64,000 nt of DNA from Manihot esculenta (taxonomy: Eukaryota; Streptophyta; Magnoliopsida; Malpighiales; Euphorbiaceae). Location of the stretch: NCBI RefSeq assembly GCF_001659605.2, contig NC_035178.2, positions 2,349,091 through 2,413,090 on the forward strand, in the 5' to 3' direction. The notes beneath the pieces were generated by a model, which did not search any database, was not told where the DNA came from, and was given only the letters and a program-made list of their open reading frames with translations. Shown one piece after another: positions 12,734-24,655 of the stretch; positions within the stretch are counted from its first letter, which is position 1, and each line of letters opens with the position of its first letter. Both the position numbers and the translations under genes were made by a program.

Positions 12734-14151
12734 CTTTGGTTTAATTATTAAATACAATGAATAATTTATAATTAAGAACAGATAACTATTACTGATAATT
12801 AATTATAAAATGCAGTTGAAATATCTAAAATATTTAATAAATTATATTTAACGATTATTGTTTAAATGTATAATTAATCGTTAAAATGTAAAATGAAAAA
12901 TAAGGAGATATATTATATAATTTATTTATAATTAAAATGTAATAAAAATTAATAATATATATATTTTATTTTTTATGTATATATAAGTTATTTTTATAAT
13001 ATTTATATTTATCTTATAATTATAAATAGTTTAATAATATATATTGACATTTATTTTAATATAAAAATTTAATAATTAATAAATATTATAAAAGGTTAAT
13101 ATGATCCGAATAAAATATGAATCCAGAATTAATGAGAAAAATAAATTTTCTATCATTTATAGAATACAAACTTTTCAAGGGGCCTCGAGTGGGCCACTAG
13201 ACCTTTTACGTGGGGCGCCAGTTACAGATATGGACGGGTCCTACGTGGATTAGCGCGTGAGCTGCAGCGCCGTCAACTGCAATCTTTTCTTCCACCTCCA
13301 ATTTTAAAATGAAAACTTTTGTGAAGTGGTTTGTACTCGGTCGTCCTTCGGTGTATCTAAATTTATGTTATTTTTCTTTTTTGACTTTTTTTCCTATTAT
13401 TTATTACTATTTTCCTCTATTATTCGTATTATTCCGTAAGAACTCTTGCCATTGGCCTTCACTTACTTGCCTGAAGTCGGCAGGAGTGGGACCAGTGCAC
13501 GCTCCCCATTGGGCGCGTAAATAGCACGCAGTATCGGTTTCAGTAAGTTCCAAACTATCGACGTCAGTCATTGGTCCGTTGAGGCGGCTGGGGCCATGGG
13601 TTGTTGATAATTTTGGATGGCGTGAAAGTCACGTGCCGTTACAGGTCATGAGTTGGAATCCATTCTGAGCGGTAGGGCGTCTTTCAGTTTCCTTGCTGGT
13701 ATGTAGCCCAAGTTGCTGGCTGGCTGCTAAGACACCTCCAGATTTCTCATCAGTCCTCTTCTGCTAATCACCATCTGATAAAGTAAAAGCCCTAAAAAAA
13801 CCCTAATAATATTTATTAATCATGGAAAATGATCACAGCAGCTGGGATTTCACTATCTAATGATAATAATTAATACTCCCATGGTGACTTCAGAACTGTG
13901 ATGAACTTTCTTTGCTTGGATAGATATTGATTTTTGGATATTTGATAGGCAGAATCAAAGATAATAATCAATAAAAAAGCTCAAATTCTTCTCTTTCTTT
14001 GTGTTTTTTTTTTTTACTTGAAAGAAAGAGAACAACTAATCATGAAATCCATCAACAAGCTCAAAGCTAAAGAAAATGTTCATTTGATTGTTTTTTTTTT
14101 TCTTTCTCCTAATTTCTCCAGATGAAATTATATGTATAATCACTACCTGTT
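12731..14151. other. Spacer without a recognisable gene
   Basis: The first part is AT-rich. From about 13170 to 13800 the sequence becomes more GC-balanced and non-repetitive, with a short open frame (13309-13524) that resembles no protein I know. This part may hold regulatory DNA or the far 3' region of the AT-hook gene. I see nothing definite. Confidence 0.5.
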
Positions 14152-14544
14152 TTAACTGCTCTTTCTGGGTTTGCTTTTTCTCCTCCTGCTTCTCCTCGGT
14201 GGTGGTGGTGGTGGTGGTGGTGGTTCCTTCTCTTCTGATTGTTCCTCTTCCTTCCCTCGAGTAGAAGCCGATGGTGCCTCAGCCTCTTCTATCTCTTGCT
14301 GTTTTTCTTCTTCCTGGCTGATTTTAGCTGTCTGTGATTGATTTCCAATAGTAAGTTCTTCCGATGGTTGAGCTCCTCCTTCCTTTTTCTCTTCGCTTTC
14401 TGTCTTTTCAATAATTTTTCGTGGTCTACCTCTCTTTCTCGGAGTCTGAGGCTGCTGCGGTCGCTGGGTTTCATCTCCTCTGGATGAAGCTTCGGCTATT
14501 GCTACAGAAAGTTCCTTTGTCTTTTGAGGCCTCTTCTTACCCAT
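14152..14544 (-). CDS. Small AT-hook motif protein
   Basis: Single-exon frame of 130 residues from the ATG at 14544 (MGKKRPQKTK). An earlier in-frame ATG at 14571 would add nine residues; I prefer the internal one because the nuclear, lysine-rich part begins there. A canonical AT-hook core RKRGRPRK lies at about residues 36-43. It would bind the minor groove of AT-rich DNA. The rest is low-complexity and charged: a Glu/Gln-rich middle, then a run of nine prolines, then a basic tail RRSRRRKSKPRKS that could serve as a nuclear signal. The proline run is encoded by a GGT trinucleotide repeat on the + strand (about 14196-14222), so its length may vary between individuals. There is no PPC/DUF296 domain, so it is not a typical AHL protein. 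Partners are unknown. Confidence 0.65.
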   Translation of the reverse strand: MGKKRPQKTKELSVAIAEASSRGDETQRPQQPQTPRKRGRPRKIIEKTESEEKKEGGAQPSEELTIGNQSQTAKISQEEEKQQEIEEAEAPSASTRGKEEEQSEEKEPPPPPPPPPRRSRRRKSKPRKSS

Positions 14545-14960
14545 CAATCTTTCTTCGCTCACAAACAACAAGCTTTTGCAATCTAAAACAACAATATGTA
14601 GATTACCCTAAAACCAAAGAACACCCAACTGAAAAAAAAAAAAAAAAAAGAACATCTTTTTTGATTCTCTATAGCTTCATGCCTTCACTGGAATCAAGAA
14701 ACCAAGCCAGAGAGAAGCAAATTCTCTCTCTGTATCCTAGAGCAGCTGGACTAAAATCTTTGACCAATATCCAGATTCTGGAAACCCATTAATACTATAT
14801 GGTCCATCTCTCTTTCGTTCAGACAGATAGCAAATGATTTTTTTTTTTAAACAAAGAATGGTTAAAAGAACAAAAGCTACTGAAGCAATCTTTCCCTTTC
14901 TTTGTCTATTATCCCATCCACCTCTTTGTACGCTGTTCTTTGTTGCAGAAAAAAGGACCA

Positions 14961-16250
14961 ACTTGGTGGAGAAAAAAAACGAGCCTAAGCTAAGTTTTTA
15001 ACTATGGTTAGGATTGTGCCAAGGGTTTGTGGATTATGTGTTGGGGGCGAGGCTGTGGTTACACACTATACTCTTCTGTGAGTCTATGACTCGGACTCTT
15101 TGTGCCAGTCTGACCACCTGCGTCTTTTATGTCCTTTCCCGGGTTTCGCCTCTGTGGGACATTTATCTATTTCGAGTTGCAAAATTATTTTTCCATTCTT
15201 ATTTTTGAACTTTCTTTGTTTTTCAAAACTTTTCCTATCTTTATCTTTTGGTCAAATGTCAAATAAGTCCACAAAATTTTAATCGATAAAAATATGCATA
15301 TACATTATTACATTTGATACTCTACTGCTACTTTTTCAACCAGTAATTCGTTAATCTTTATTAATTGTATGGTTATCTTAATTTTCTACTACTTGTACAT
15401 ACTATTGAACAGCTTCTTCTAATGATGGAAAATGTGAAATTTGAGATTATCAACCTTAACTGAAAAAGGTATAAAATATTGATTTATCGAATGATTTCTC
15501 GCCTTTTTATTTAGAATCAACTTATTTTCAAATGCATAAGTATGTGGAGGTGATAAAAATGCATTAAAATTAAGATGGAGAAAAAAAAATATTACTATTT
15601 TATACAAATTAAATTATAAATTTAAAATAAAAATTATTATTTTATATATTTTTCAATAAAATATAACCATTATCTCATGTAAAAGATTTATATAGAACAA
15701 TAAATAAATAAAATAAAATAAAAATATTTATATAAAAATATTTTTTTTAACTATTTAGATTCATCCATTTATATATTTATTTAATTTTCATTAACTTATT
15801 CAATTTCACCTTGATACAATGATTATACTATATAGTCTAATATCATGAGATATGTCCTTGTGTAAAATGAGATCCACTGCTAAGATCCGAATCCACAAAG
15901 TAACCGGGTTATCAACATAAGGCCATTTGGGTACGTGGGCTTAATAGGCCGAGGATCCAAAGAATGAATAAAGGAAATAGCGGACAGGACTTAATAGCCG
16001 TTGATTTGAAACGAAACGAAGGGACAAGAATGGCACCTCCACTTTCTAAGGAGAAGTCCTGGTGAATCAAAATTTCTTTCCCTACCAATACCATCCACCC
16101 CTTTTCTTATCGGATAAAATTATATGTATTATTATTTTCTCACAATAAATAATGGTCACAGATCAACGTATTGTTGAGTGAACCATTTTCATATTTGCAT
16201 AATGAATTTGTTAAAATCATTTATTATGATAAAATTTATTTTAATTATTG
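14961..16250. other. Spacer between AT-hook gene and LINE
   Basis: Non-coding, increasingly AT-rich sequence. Short open frames here have no recognisable similarity. The first few hundred bases probably include the promoter of the AT-hook gene, but no clear core element is visible. Confidence 0.5.
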
Positions 16251-16251
16251 A

Positions 16252-19200
16252 TTTTTTTTTACTTACACAATTATGCATACATTATATGGCTGCAAATACA
16301 ACAAGATTTATAAAATTAAGACTAACTCCAGAGGGCTTGCTAGATAACAAAACATTTCTAAAACAAAATTTAATAATTACATCAACAGCTTTATTACCTT
16401 TTCAATGAACAAATTCAAAAGAAATATCATTTAACTGAGAACACAAAAATCAAATAGTTGCAATAGTAGCCACAATATCATAAGACAATAAGAAAGTCGT
16501 ATTAGTTAAAACTGCAAACAAAATTTATGAGTCAATGGCACAAATAATAGATCGTGAACCTCTAGTCAAGGCTAACCGAAGAGATTCAAGTGTGGCACAA
16601 GTCTCCGCTACTAATGGAGAATAACTCTAAATGCGTTTAGTTACTCCATCTATTAAAACACTATATTTATTTCAAACAACTACAGCAATAGTAGCTGGAG
16701 AATACTGACATTTCTAAACAGTATCAATGTTATATTTTAGAGTCCTATAAGAAGGAAGTAACCAAACCTCATTTCGAAATTGACACGAAAAGCTGCTCGA
16801 TAAAAAAAGTAGCAAAAACTCCATACTATCTAAACTTCATACTGTCTAAGTTCCATAGAGCTAAGAGTAATGCAGAAAGAAGTAGCTAAAAGATCTGGAA
16901 GGACAAATTCAAAAACTCCCTTGTTTCGTGCCTTGAATATATGCCACAGAGTAAGAGACAAAAGTTGCGTAATAGCATCACAATCCGGCGCAGCCTTAAA
17001 ATGATCCTAAAGGGTCTCCCACTAGACAAAAAATTCAAAAAACTAGTAAGCACAAGTTTATATGTATAAGGGCTAAAAAACCAGATGGCTATAGCATAGA
17101 GGTAAAGAAAAAGATTATGTTCCAATATTTCGACTTGTGTAAAACAGAGGAGGACACATGGGAGAAACTCATATGTCACGTAAAACTAAATTATACATGA
17201 CAGGAACTATATTATGAAGTAAACGCCAGATAGAAACTTTAAACTTAGGCTATATTTGAAGAGCCCACGTTCTTTGCCAAGTCGACTTCATCAGGATAGG
17301 CGAAAAGAAAGGGGACGAAATGGAAGCCTATACAAAAGATTGTTGGGTGAAATACTTATAGCATGATCCGATACTATACTGCCCATTCTGCTCAAAATGT
17401 CAAACCAAGAAATCTAAAGTACCCACAGGAGCCACTGGAATAAAGAGAATAGCCCTAGCAAGAGATGAAGGGAAAAGTTGATGCACTAAGTGATGAATCC
17501 AATCCATACCACTCTGATTCACCAAATCTGTCACTAAATTAATGAGAAGAGGGAAATGAAATGGCCTGACCACACGAAAATCAGCCACACTAGAAACCCA
17601 TGGATCATGCCAAATAAGAGTACTATGACCATCATCAATATCCATTCGGACACCGTCCTTAAGTAGACCCCTACCAGCCAAAATCCCTTGCCAGATTCAA
17701 GAACTTTGCTTCCTAACTTATGCATCCCAAATAGAAGAGTGAAGAAAGTATAAACCTTTAAGAAGTCGAGCGCACAAGCTAAATGGATTTTGGAGAAGGC
17801 ACCAACATTCCTTAGCTATGCATGCAATATTAAATTTTTCAAAATCCTTAAACCTTATACCTCCATAAAATTTAGATAAGCAAGTTCGTTGCCAGCTAAG
17901 CCCATGTATTTTCCGGGTCTTCCCATCTCCTCCCCACTAAAAGTTGGATAAAATTCCATTCAACTTGGTATATAACTATTTAGAATATTGAAAAAGAGAT
18001 ATAGAATAAGACGAAATAGCCGTAAGGACTGACTGAATTAAAGTACCTCGACCAACTTGAGATAAAAGTTTCTGCTTCTAATCTTGAGTTTTCGAACGAA
18101 TGTGATCCTCAATCCAATGCAAAGCCTATTGTTTAGATCTTTCCAAAAGGACAGGTAAGCCCAAATACTTATCACCTTGGCGAATTTCCTGCATATGAAA
18201 AAGCTGCAAAATCTCTTGCTTCTAAAAAGGAGGCATCATTCGACTAAGGTAAATATGAGACTTAGAGAAATTAATGCATTGGCTAGACATCGAAGAGTAG
18301 TCCCTAAGAACTTGCAACAAATGGCTAGCCTCACATCTTGATGCTCTTGCAAAGAGTAAAGTGTCATTAGCAAACAAGACATTAGTAATGGTTGGAGCAA
18401 AACGAGAAATCTACAAGCCCTGGAGTCGACCCTCATTTCTAGCAGCTGTAATCAAGTATGAAAGAGCTTGAGAGACAAACAAAAACAAATATGGAGATAA
18501 AAGATCCCCTTGTCTGAGTCCCCTTAGAAGGAGAGAAAGGCATTGTAGGAATATCATTAACAAGAATAGAAAATCGAAATGTAGCAATACACTTCATTAC
18601 CAATTACACCCATTGGTCAGTAAAACCCATCTACAGTAAACCCTGTTGTAAAAAAGACCACTCCACTTTATCATAAGTCTTGTGCATATCCAGTTTTAGT
18701 GCCATAGAATGACTTTTCCTATGCAAAGTCTTAAGATGATGAAAAGCTTCATGGGCAATAATAATGTTATCCTGAATGGCATAAGACAGAATGAAAGCAG
18801 CTTGGTCATGTGAGATTAAATAATTTATCCACGGCTTCAAGCAATTAACCAAAGTCTTAGAGATAACTTTATAAACAAAATTGCAAAGACTAATAGGTCG
18901 ATATTGAGCCAAAGTAACTGGAGTAGCATATTTTGGAATGAGAACGATATTAGTCTTATTTATTTTCTTCAACAGATAATCCAGGAATAGAAATTACGAA
19001 TCATATTATTTAAATCAGGCCCAAGTAAGTCCCAATTATTTTCATAAAATAAACCTGAGAAGTTGTTAGGACCAGGAGCCTTATTGCCAGCCAAATCAAA
19101 GATTGCATTTTTAACCTCATCATTTGACAATGGCACCAAAAGCATAACATTGATTTCATTTGTGACCAAGTGAGGAATTAGACCAACCACTGTTTCACTG

Positions 19201-20450
19201 CTAGCAATATTCCCTACCGTATAAAGTTGCTAGAAAAAATCTAAAACTATAATCTGTATCGTAGAATCTCCTTCAATCCACATACCAAACTCATTATGCA
19301 ATCCGCAAATCACATGACGTTGCCTCCGTTTTATGGTGGTCATATGGAAAGATTTAGAATTACGATCGCCTTCTTATAACCATTACACTCGGGATCATTG
19401 TTTCCAATGGAGCTCGTCATGCTGTCGTAATTCTTGGAGTTCTGATAATAATGAGAACTCAAGAATCGCATTATGAGCATCAAAAGATTTGGAATAAAGA
19501 TCCTCCCATTGGTGTTGAATAGATTGCATTTTTAAAAAAGCTCTCTTAAATATTATTCTATGCCAGCGACTCAAATGGGTTTTGTTGGCCTTCAACCTCT
19601 GCAAAAACGAAAACATTAAAGAACCACAAACAGGTGTATGCCTGTATGCTAGGCGTTAGAAATAATTTCAGAATATTGAGGATGAAGTAACCACTTCGCT
19701 TCAAATTGAAATAAGAAATTATGCTTGGTTGGAAGAGGATCTAAAATTAACAACAAAGGTCTATGATCTAATCCCACCAAAGATTCATGTACTAAATGAG
19801 CTCGCGGAAAGCAGTCTCTCCACTCTGTTGAAACTAGTGCCCTATCCGACTTCTGTTGAATAGCTTGCGCTCCAAAACACTTGTTGAATCAAGTAAAATG
19901 ATAGCCCTGCCATGATAATTCTAATAGCGCACAACTTTGAATGAAAACATTGAAACCTGAAACCTGATAAACACTCACAGAACGACCACCAATTTTATCC
20001 GTATGGGAGCAAATAGCATTAAAGTCACCAACACAATACCATGGGACAGAAACATTTGGTTGCAATTGAGCTAAGTCAGCCCAAAAATCATTCTTCTCAC
20101 TCTATCCAGGCATTCATAGACAAGAGTAATTTTCTAGCATTGCTTGGTAGTTAACAAAGAGACATGGCAATCCCTAAAATTCTGGCACCAAAGGCGAGGT
20201 GTCAATTCAACTGAGTCATTCCACCAAAGAGATAGACATCCCTTAATGCCAATCGGATCAATAAACAGTGTATTAGGATACCCACATCGTCTTTGTAATA
20301 TTGATATATATTACCTATTATTTTTGGTTTCTATAAAAAAAAATATACTAGGGCGATATTTATCAAGAAGCTCACGAAGAGTTTGGACTGCTCGGAGTTA
20401 GCAATCCCTTAACAGTTCCAAATTAAGAACGTCACCACTACTCTCGAGAG
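16252..20450 (-). mobile_element. Decayed LINE (non-LTR) retrotransposon
   Basis: Minus-strand remnants appear in the order expected for a plant L1-type ORF2. An apurinic-endonuclease start (LIWNC, then a stop) lies near 20400-20435. The pre-RT region is at 19395-19616. The RT N-terminal part is at 18969-19190 (NKAPGP, GLFYENNWD). The RT core is at 18631-18972 (NIVLIPK, YRPISLCN, ALKLDM). The catalytic box region is at 18236-18436, where FADD is replaced by FAND. A zinc-binding RT-associated region (GHSTLIWHDPWV) is at 17400-17700. RNase H-like sequence lies near 16500-17000. A T tract at 16252-16260 would be the poly(A) tail. The frame is broken many times, so the copy is dead. The 5' end is unclear and may continue beyond the hAT insertion at 20602. 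Confidence 0.85.
18140..19190 (-). pseudogene. LINE reverse transcriptase remnant
   Basis: This is the most readable part of the LINE above. Two open fragments (18969-19190 and 18631-18972) meet at 18969-18972. They encode the conserved RT start (NKAPGPN, GLFYENN) and the motif NIVLIPKYATPVTL followed by YRPISLCNFVYKVISKTL. The next fragment, near 18236-18436, holds the catalytic region but in another frame and with Asn in place of the first Asp. Frame shifts and the altered catalytic box show that it is inactive. It is typical of old plant L1 copies and has no host function that I can infer. Confidence 0.85.
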
Positions 20451-20601
20451 GTTGTAGGCGATCTATCTCAATACTATAGGCTTTTAATTAGACTAAGTAA
20501 ATAAATCACATGAAATGAAATAACAGATTTTATTGGAGAATTTCATCAAATAGTTGGAGTGAAACCAACACACCACTGTAACTAAACTAGCTTGTCCCGT
20601 T

Positions 20602-21644
20602 TAGGGATGGCAGGCGGGCGGGTTTTCACGGGTACCCGATCCGCCCAAACCCTATTATGATGGATTTGGGTTTTTACAAAACGGATTTGGGCGGATTCGG
20701 GTTTGAAAAATTTTACCCGTCTCGGATTCGGGTAGAGTTCGGGATTAGGTGATCGGATACCCGTTACCCGAACTCAATTAACTATACTAACAAAACTAAC
20801 CATAATCCCTAATTTATTTTTTCATTTTACTCTTTCCTCTCTTCGTCTACGTCTCTCTCTCTCCTTCGCTTCCCTTCCCATAGTTCTCAGTCACGCCTCT
20901 CCCCCACTTCACTGACGACTGCCGGCAGCCCAGTCGTCACCGGCGGCGTCTCCTTTCTCTCCCCAGTCGACGATAAATCTTCTCTCTCCCCCGTCAGCAA
21001 TATCTCCTTCTCTCTCTCCAGCGGCGACATCTCCGACTTTCCAGTTGAAGATAACTCTTCCCTCTGCCCGGTCGGCGAATCTACTCTTTTCGATTTACGC
21101 TTCTCTCCCCGCACTTCACTGATGCTAGAGACAACCCTTCTCTCCTCAATCGGCGACATCTGCTTTGACTAGAACTCTCTTCAGGTTTCAAGATCTTTTA
21201 TGTGTATGTTCTTAAAGAATTTTATATTTTATGAACTATTAATCTGATTATTTGGATATGTTAAAAAATCTAATTATTTGCTATTTGATTAATGTAATAC
21301 TGTTAATTTTTAAAATTTATGGATAATTAATCTAATTATTTGATTATAAATCATTATTTGCTAGTTCTTGTCATTGAACATTTCTCCTCCTACTGGGTTG
21401 TGCAACTATTAGATAGTTTATTTGGTTTTGTCATTGAATTGAATTAAAAAAATTATTTGCTGAGTTGCTGGTTTATATCGAGTTCAGATATTGTGCGGGT
21501 ATTGTTACACGGGTTTGGGACGGATTCGGATAGTAAAATTAAAATATTAAACGTGTTTGGGACGGGTTCGGAAATTATATATATAATCGGGTTCGAATTT
21601 GGGTACTCTTAATTTTGTGGGTACCCTATCCGTTTACATCCCTA
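20602..21644. mobile_element. Non-autonomous hAT-type DNA transposon, 1043 bp
   Basis: The left end reads TAGGGATGGCAGGCGG. The right end, read inward on the other strand, is TAGGGATGTAAACGGA, so the termini are inverted repeats of the hAT type (TAGGGATG, then G-rich). They are flanked by an 8-bp target duplication, GTCCCGTT at 20594-20601 and GTCCCGTC at 21645-21652, seven of eight identical. Sub-terminal DNA on both sides carries short GGGTACCC / CGGGTTCGG-type motifs. Internal DNA includes a CT-rich stretch (20820-21180). A minus-strand frame there (20887-21159) is low-complexity and not a transposase. No hAT dimerisation domain is present, so movement would need an enzyme supplied elsewhere. 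Confidence 0.85.
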
Positions 21645-21652
21645 GTCCCGTC

Positions 21653-24600
21653 ACAAACAGTAAGTGGAGAGCTAAAAGTAGTCTTCTCATGGATCGACCA
21701 CCACGCCATATTGTGGTTCTTGATATCATACGAAAGTAAAAGTAAATTTGATTTTAGACAACTTTAATTTTCAAGTCATTAATTATCTTTAATTATTCAC
21801 TAAAATTTACTTGGGCAAATTTAATTATGAGTTACAATTTATATTATTAATGGATATAATAGACAAAAAAATATATATAATAATTTAATGATAATACTCA
21901 TAGAGTTTTCTTTTTGAAAAAATGTTTAAAAGGTGATTGGCTTAAATATATATAAGTTTCCTTCAGCAATAATTTTAAAAAGTTTAAGTAGTGTTTAGAC
22001 TCGGTTTGACAAAAATTTTAAATGTGATATTTTAATATTTAGAGTTCGGTATCACTACACAATTTCTGTTTTTATTTTTTTTTAAATTAAAAATATTTTT
22101 TTATTTTTTATTATTTAATTCCTAAAAACACTTTTTTAAAAATATTTGTATCAAAATAAGTATAAATTTTTATATAAAAATAAGAAAGAAAATATTCTTT
22201 AAAATATAATATTTAATAATAAAATATAAATATAAATAATTTTATAAATGATTATACATAACAATTAAATTATGTTACTTAGTATATGATATTATAATAA
22301 AAAAATTATTTTATCTCTGTAATATAAAAAAATTTGTTAACTAATTTTTTAATTTTAAAAAATATATTAAAATATTTTTAAAATTTTAAAAAATCTATCA
22401 GTTAGTTTATTCATTAATTTTAATGGTTAAAGATTATAAATATAAAAATTATTATTTAGTTCTTATAATATAAAAAACTCATTAATTAATTTATTAATTT
22501 TAAAAAATATATTGATACATTCTTAAAATTTTTAAAAACCTACTAATTAATCTCTCTATTAATTTTAATTGTTAAATATTATAAAAAAAATTTAAATTTT
22601 CTTAATATGAAAAAATTAATTAATAGATAATTTTATAAAATTGAGGGATCAACTAATAAATTTTTTTTTATTCCAGAAACTATATAGTAAAATATTTAAT
22701 AAGTAAAATTAATGAAATGACTAATTAATATATATTTAATATATTTTTTAAAATAAAGAACAGACTAATGAGTTTTTTCATATTATAGAGACTAAATAAT
22801 AAATTTTTATTATAAAAAAAATTAAAATACCTTCGATACTAAATTATAAAATATTTAACAATTAAAATTAATAAAAGAAATAATTAGTATATTTTTTAAA
22901 ATTTAAAAAATGCTTTAATTTATTTTTTAAAAGTAATAAATTAATTAATAAATTTTTTCATATTAGATGAATTAAATAATAAAATAACGATATATTTTAT
23001 AAATTAATTAAATAAATATATATTTAAAATCATAAATTTTATTAATGAGATAAATTTTTGAAAAATTTTAACGATAATTTAATAAAAATTGTTAAAAAAA
23101 AAAGAATTGATGGAATATGTAATAAGAAAATTAATATCTATAATTAATTTTTTATTTTTTATTTCAAAAATATATTTAAAAATATTTTATAACAATTAAT
23201 AAAAATAAAAACACATACTATGAAACGAATAAATTTTATATTTTTAATTAAATAAAAGAGTAAAAACAAAAAATCACAATAATAGCGAACATACCCTTAC
23301 TGAGTGAGAAACGCTTGATTAACTACAGTTTGAACATACATTCACTATTAAAAACAATTAATAACTATAATAATAAATAATATTATCAAATAATATTTAG
23401 TGTTTAACTTAATTAAAATATTAATATTTAATAATTAAATATTTAATTATAAAAAATTAATTTTAATATTTAATTAATTATTATTAAATATGCACTCACT
23501 GTTAAAATAACTAACCGCTATTAAAACACTTAATATCATCTAACAGTAAAGATATTTTCAGGCTACTATAAAATAGTCCTTAAAGAAAACAGTGCTTCTC
23601 ATCAAAGGATTATTATTTCAAAAAATGAATTTCAGGTGTCTATGAAAAAGTGGGAGAGCACATGCTCGAGAGTTCCCCTCCAAGAAAGGTTGCCACGGTC
23701 CCCCATCACGCACATAAGCAATGATCGGATGAGGCGCCCATGCCCATCCACATTTTCTCTTTGTTTCTTGGATTCTAAGATTACATGGTGTAGTATATAA
23801 ATGTCACCAAGACTCCTAATAAAATTTGTATACCACGAATTTGCGTGGTCGGGTAATCAAAAGCTTAGCTCCTGGCTATGGCTCGGAAGCCATTTGAGAA
23901 GTCGGCTGGGTCCTAGAGACGTATAAGTCTAATGTGTTGCTCTCACTTTCAGACCATAAGTCGAACAATTTCGTGGTAATTTCTTTTCTTTCCTTTCCTT
24001 TGCCTCTGTGTCACTGTAGAACAAATAGAGAGCTTTGGTTTGTTGTTTGACGTGAGACTTATTTTCCTACTGGCTAATGGCCGGCAGTTCCGGGTCTTCT
24101 TTTAAGTTAGTTAATAATTTAAATTCAATATCTTGCGTTATAGGAATCGTTGAGAAAAAAAAAAAAAAAAAAGAAATCGAGTTTGCTTTTGGATTATCGT
24201 TGCTTATGTTAGGTTCCTCAGCTTCTGTTTCCAAGCGATCAAAATCCTCCGAGAAATCAATTCGATTTCAATATGGTTGAGTTACTCCGAGTTAGATTAG
24301 AAAAAACTAATCTCTATCTTTCTGTTTTATTCCTTTTTTTTAGTGTTATAATTCTCTGAATTCTGAATTTCTCTTTTGTGATTTTTCTTTGTTTACTTTT
24401 CTATGATCTCTCAGTTCGTCATTTAGAAACGATGCGGTAATTCTCTTATGATTTTTCTTCTATATTTTCCTTACTTCAAGGGTTTCTGTTTCCTAAATTA
24501 GGTCTCCCTTTTCTATTTTCATGGACATGATTCTGACCATTCTGCTTTCTGGATTTCTTTTTTTTTTTTTTTTTTTTTTTTTTGTGTAGATGTTATCAAT

Positions 24601-24655
24601 CCTTCCCTATTCAATTTTGGAGGATTTCAGTGAGAATTAAGCTCCCTGGCTCTTC
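21653..24655. other. AT-rich spacer with a repeat block, then promoter and leader of the next gene
   Basis: From 21700 to 23560 the DNA is extremely AT-rich and includes an inverted/tandem repeat block described separately. From about 23640 it becomes balanced and probably holds the promoter and 5' leader of the gene starting at 24656. A long T tract (about 24559-24582) directly before GTGTAG at 24588 looks like the acceptor end of an intron in the 5' untranslated region. The 67-codon frame at 24077-24280 contains an A tract and looks fortuitous. Confidence 0.5.
22310..22990. repeat. AT-rich block of about 145-bp units in tandem and inverted copies
   Basis: Two tandem units at about 22310-22455 and 22455-22600 share the order TAATATAAAAAA, then TTTTAAAAAATATATT, then TTAATTTTAATGGTTAAA-like. 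From about 22680 to 22990 the same motifs return as reverse complements, for example TTTTTTCATATTATAGAGAC at about 22775 mirrors the left arm. The whole looks like a large imperfect palindrome centred near 22650. A related unit occurs at 28770-29060. This may be the core of a foldback element, but I cannot fix its ends. Confidence 0.55.

Noticed and set aside
14421..14792. 123-codon + strand frame over the AT-hook gene
   Set aside because: It is the shadow of the AT-hook coding region plus its leader, with a poly-lysine run from an A tract and no recognisable domain.
20887..21159. 90-codon minus-strand frame inside the hAT element
   Set aside because: It is the complement of a CT-rich tract and gives a repetitive Glu/Arg/Ser peptide with no transposase or other domain.
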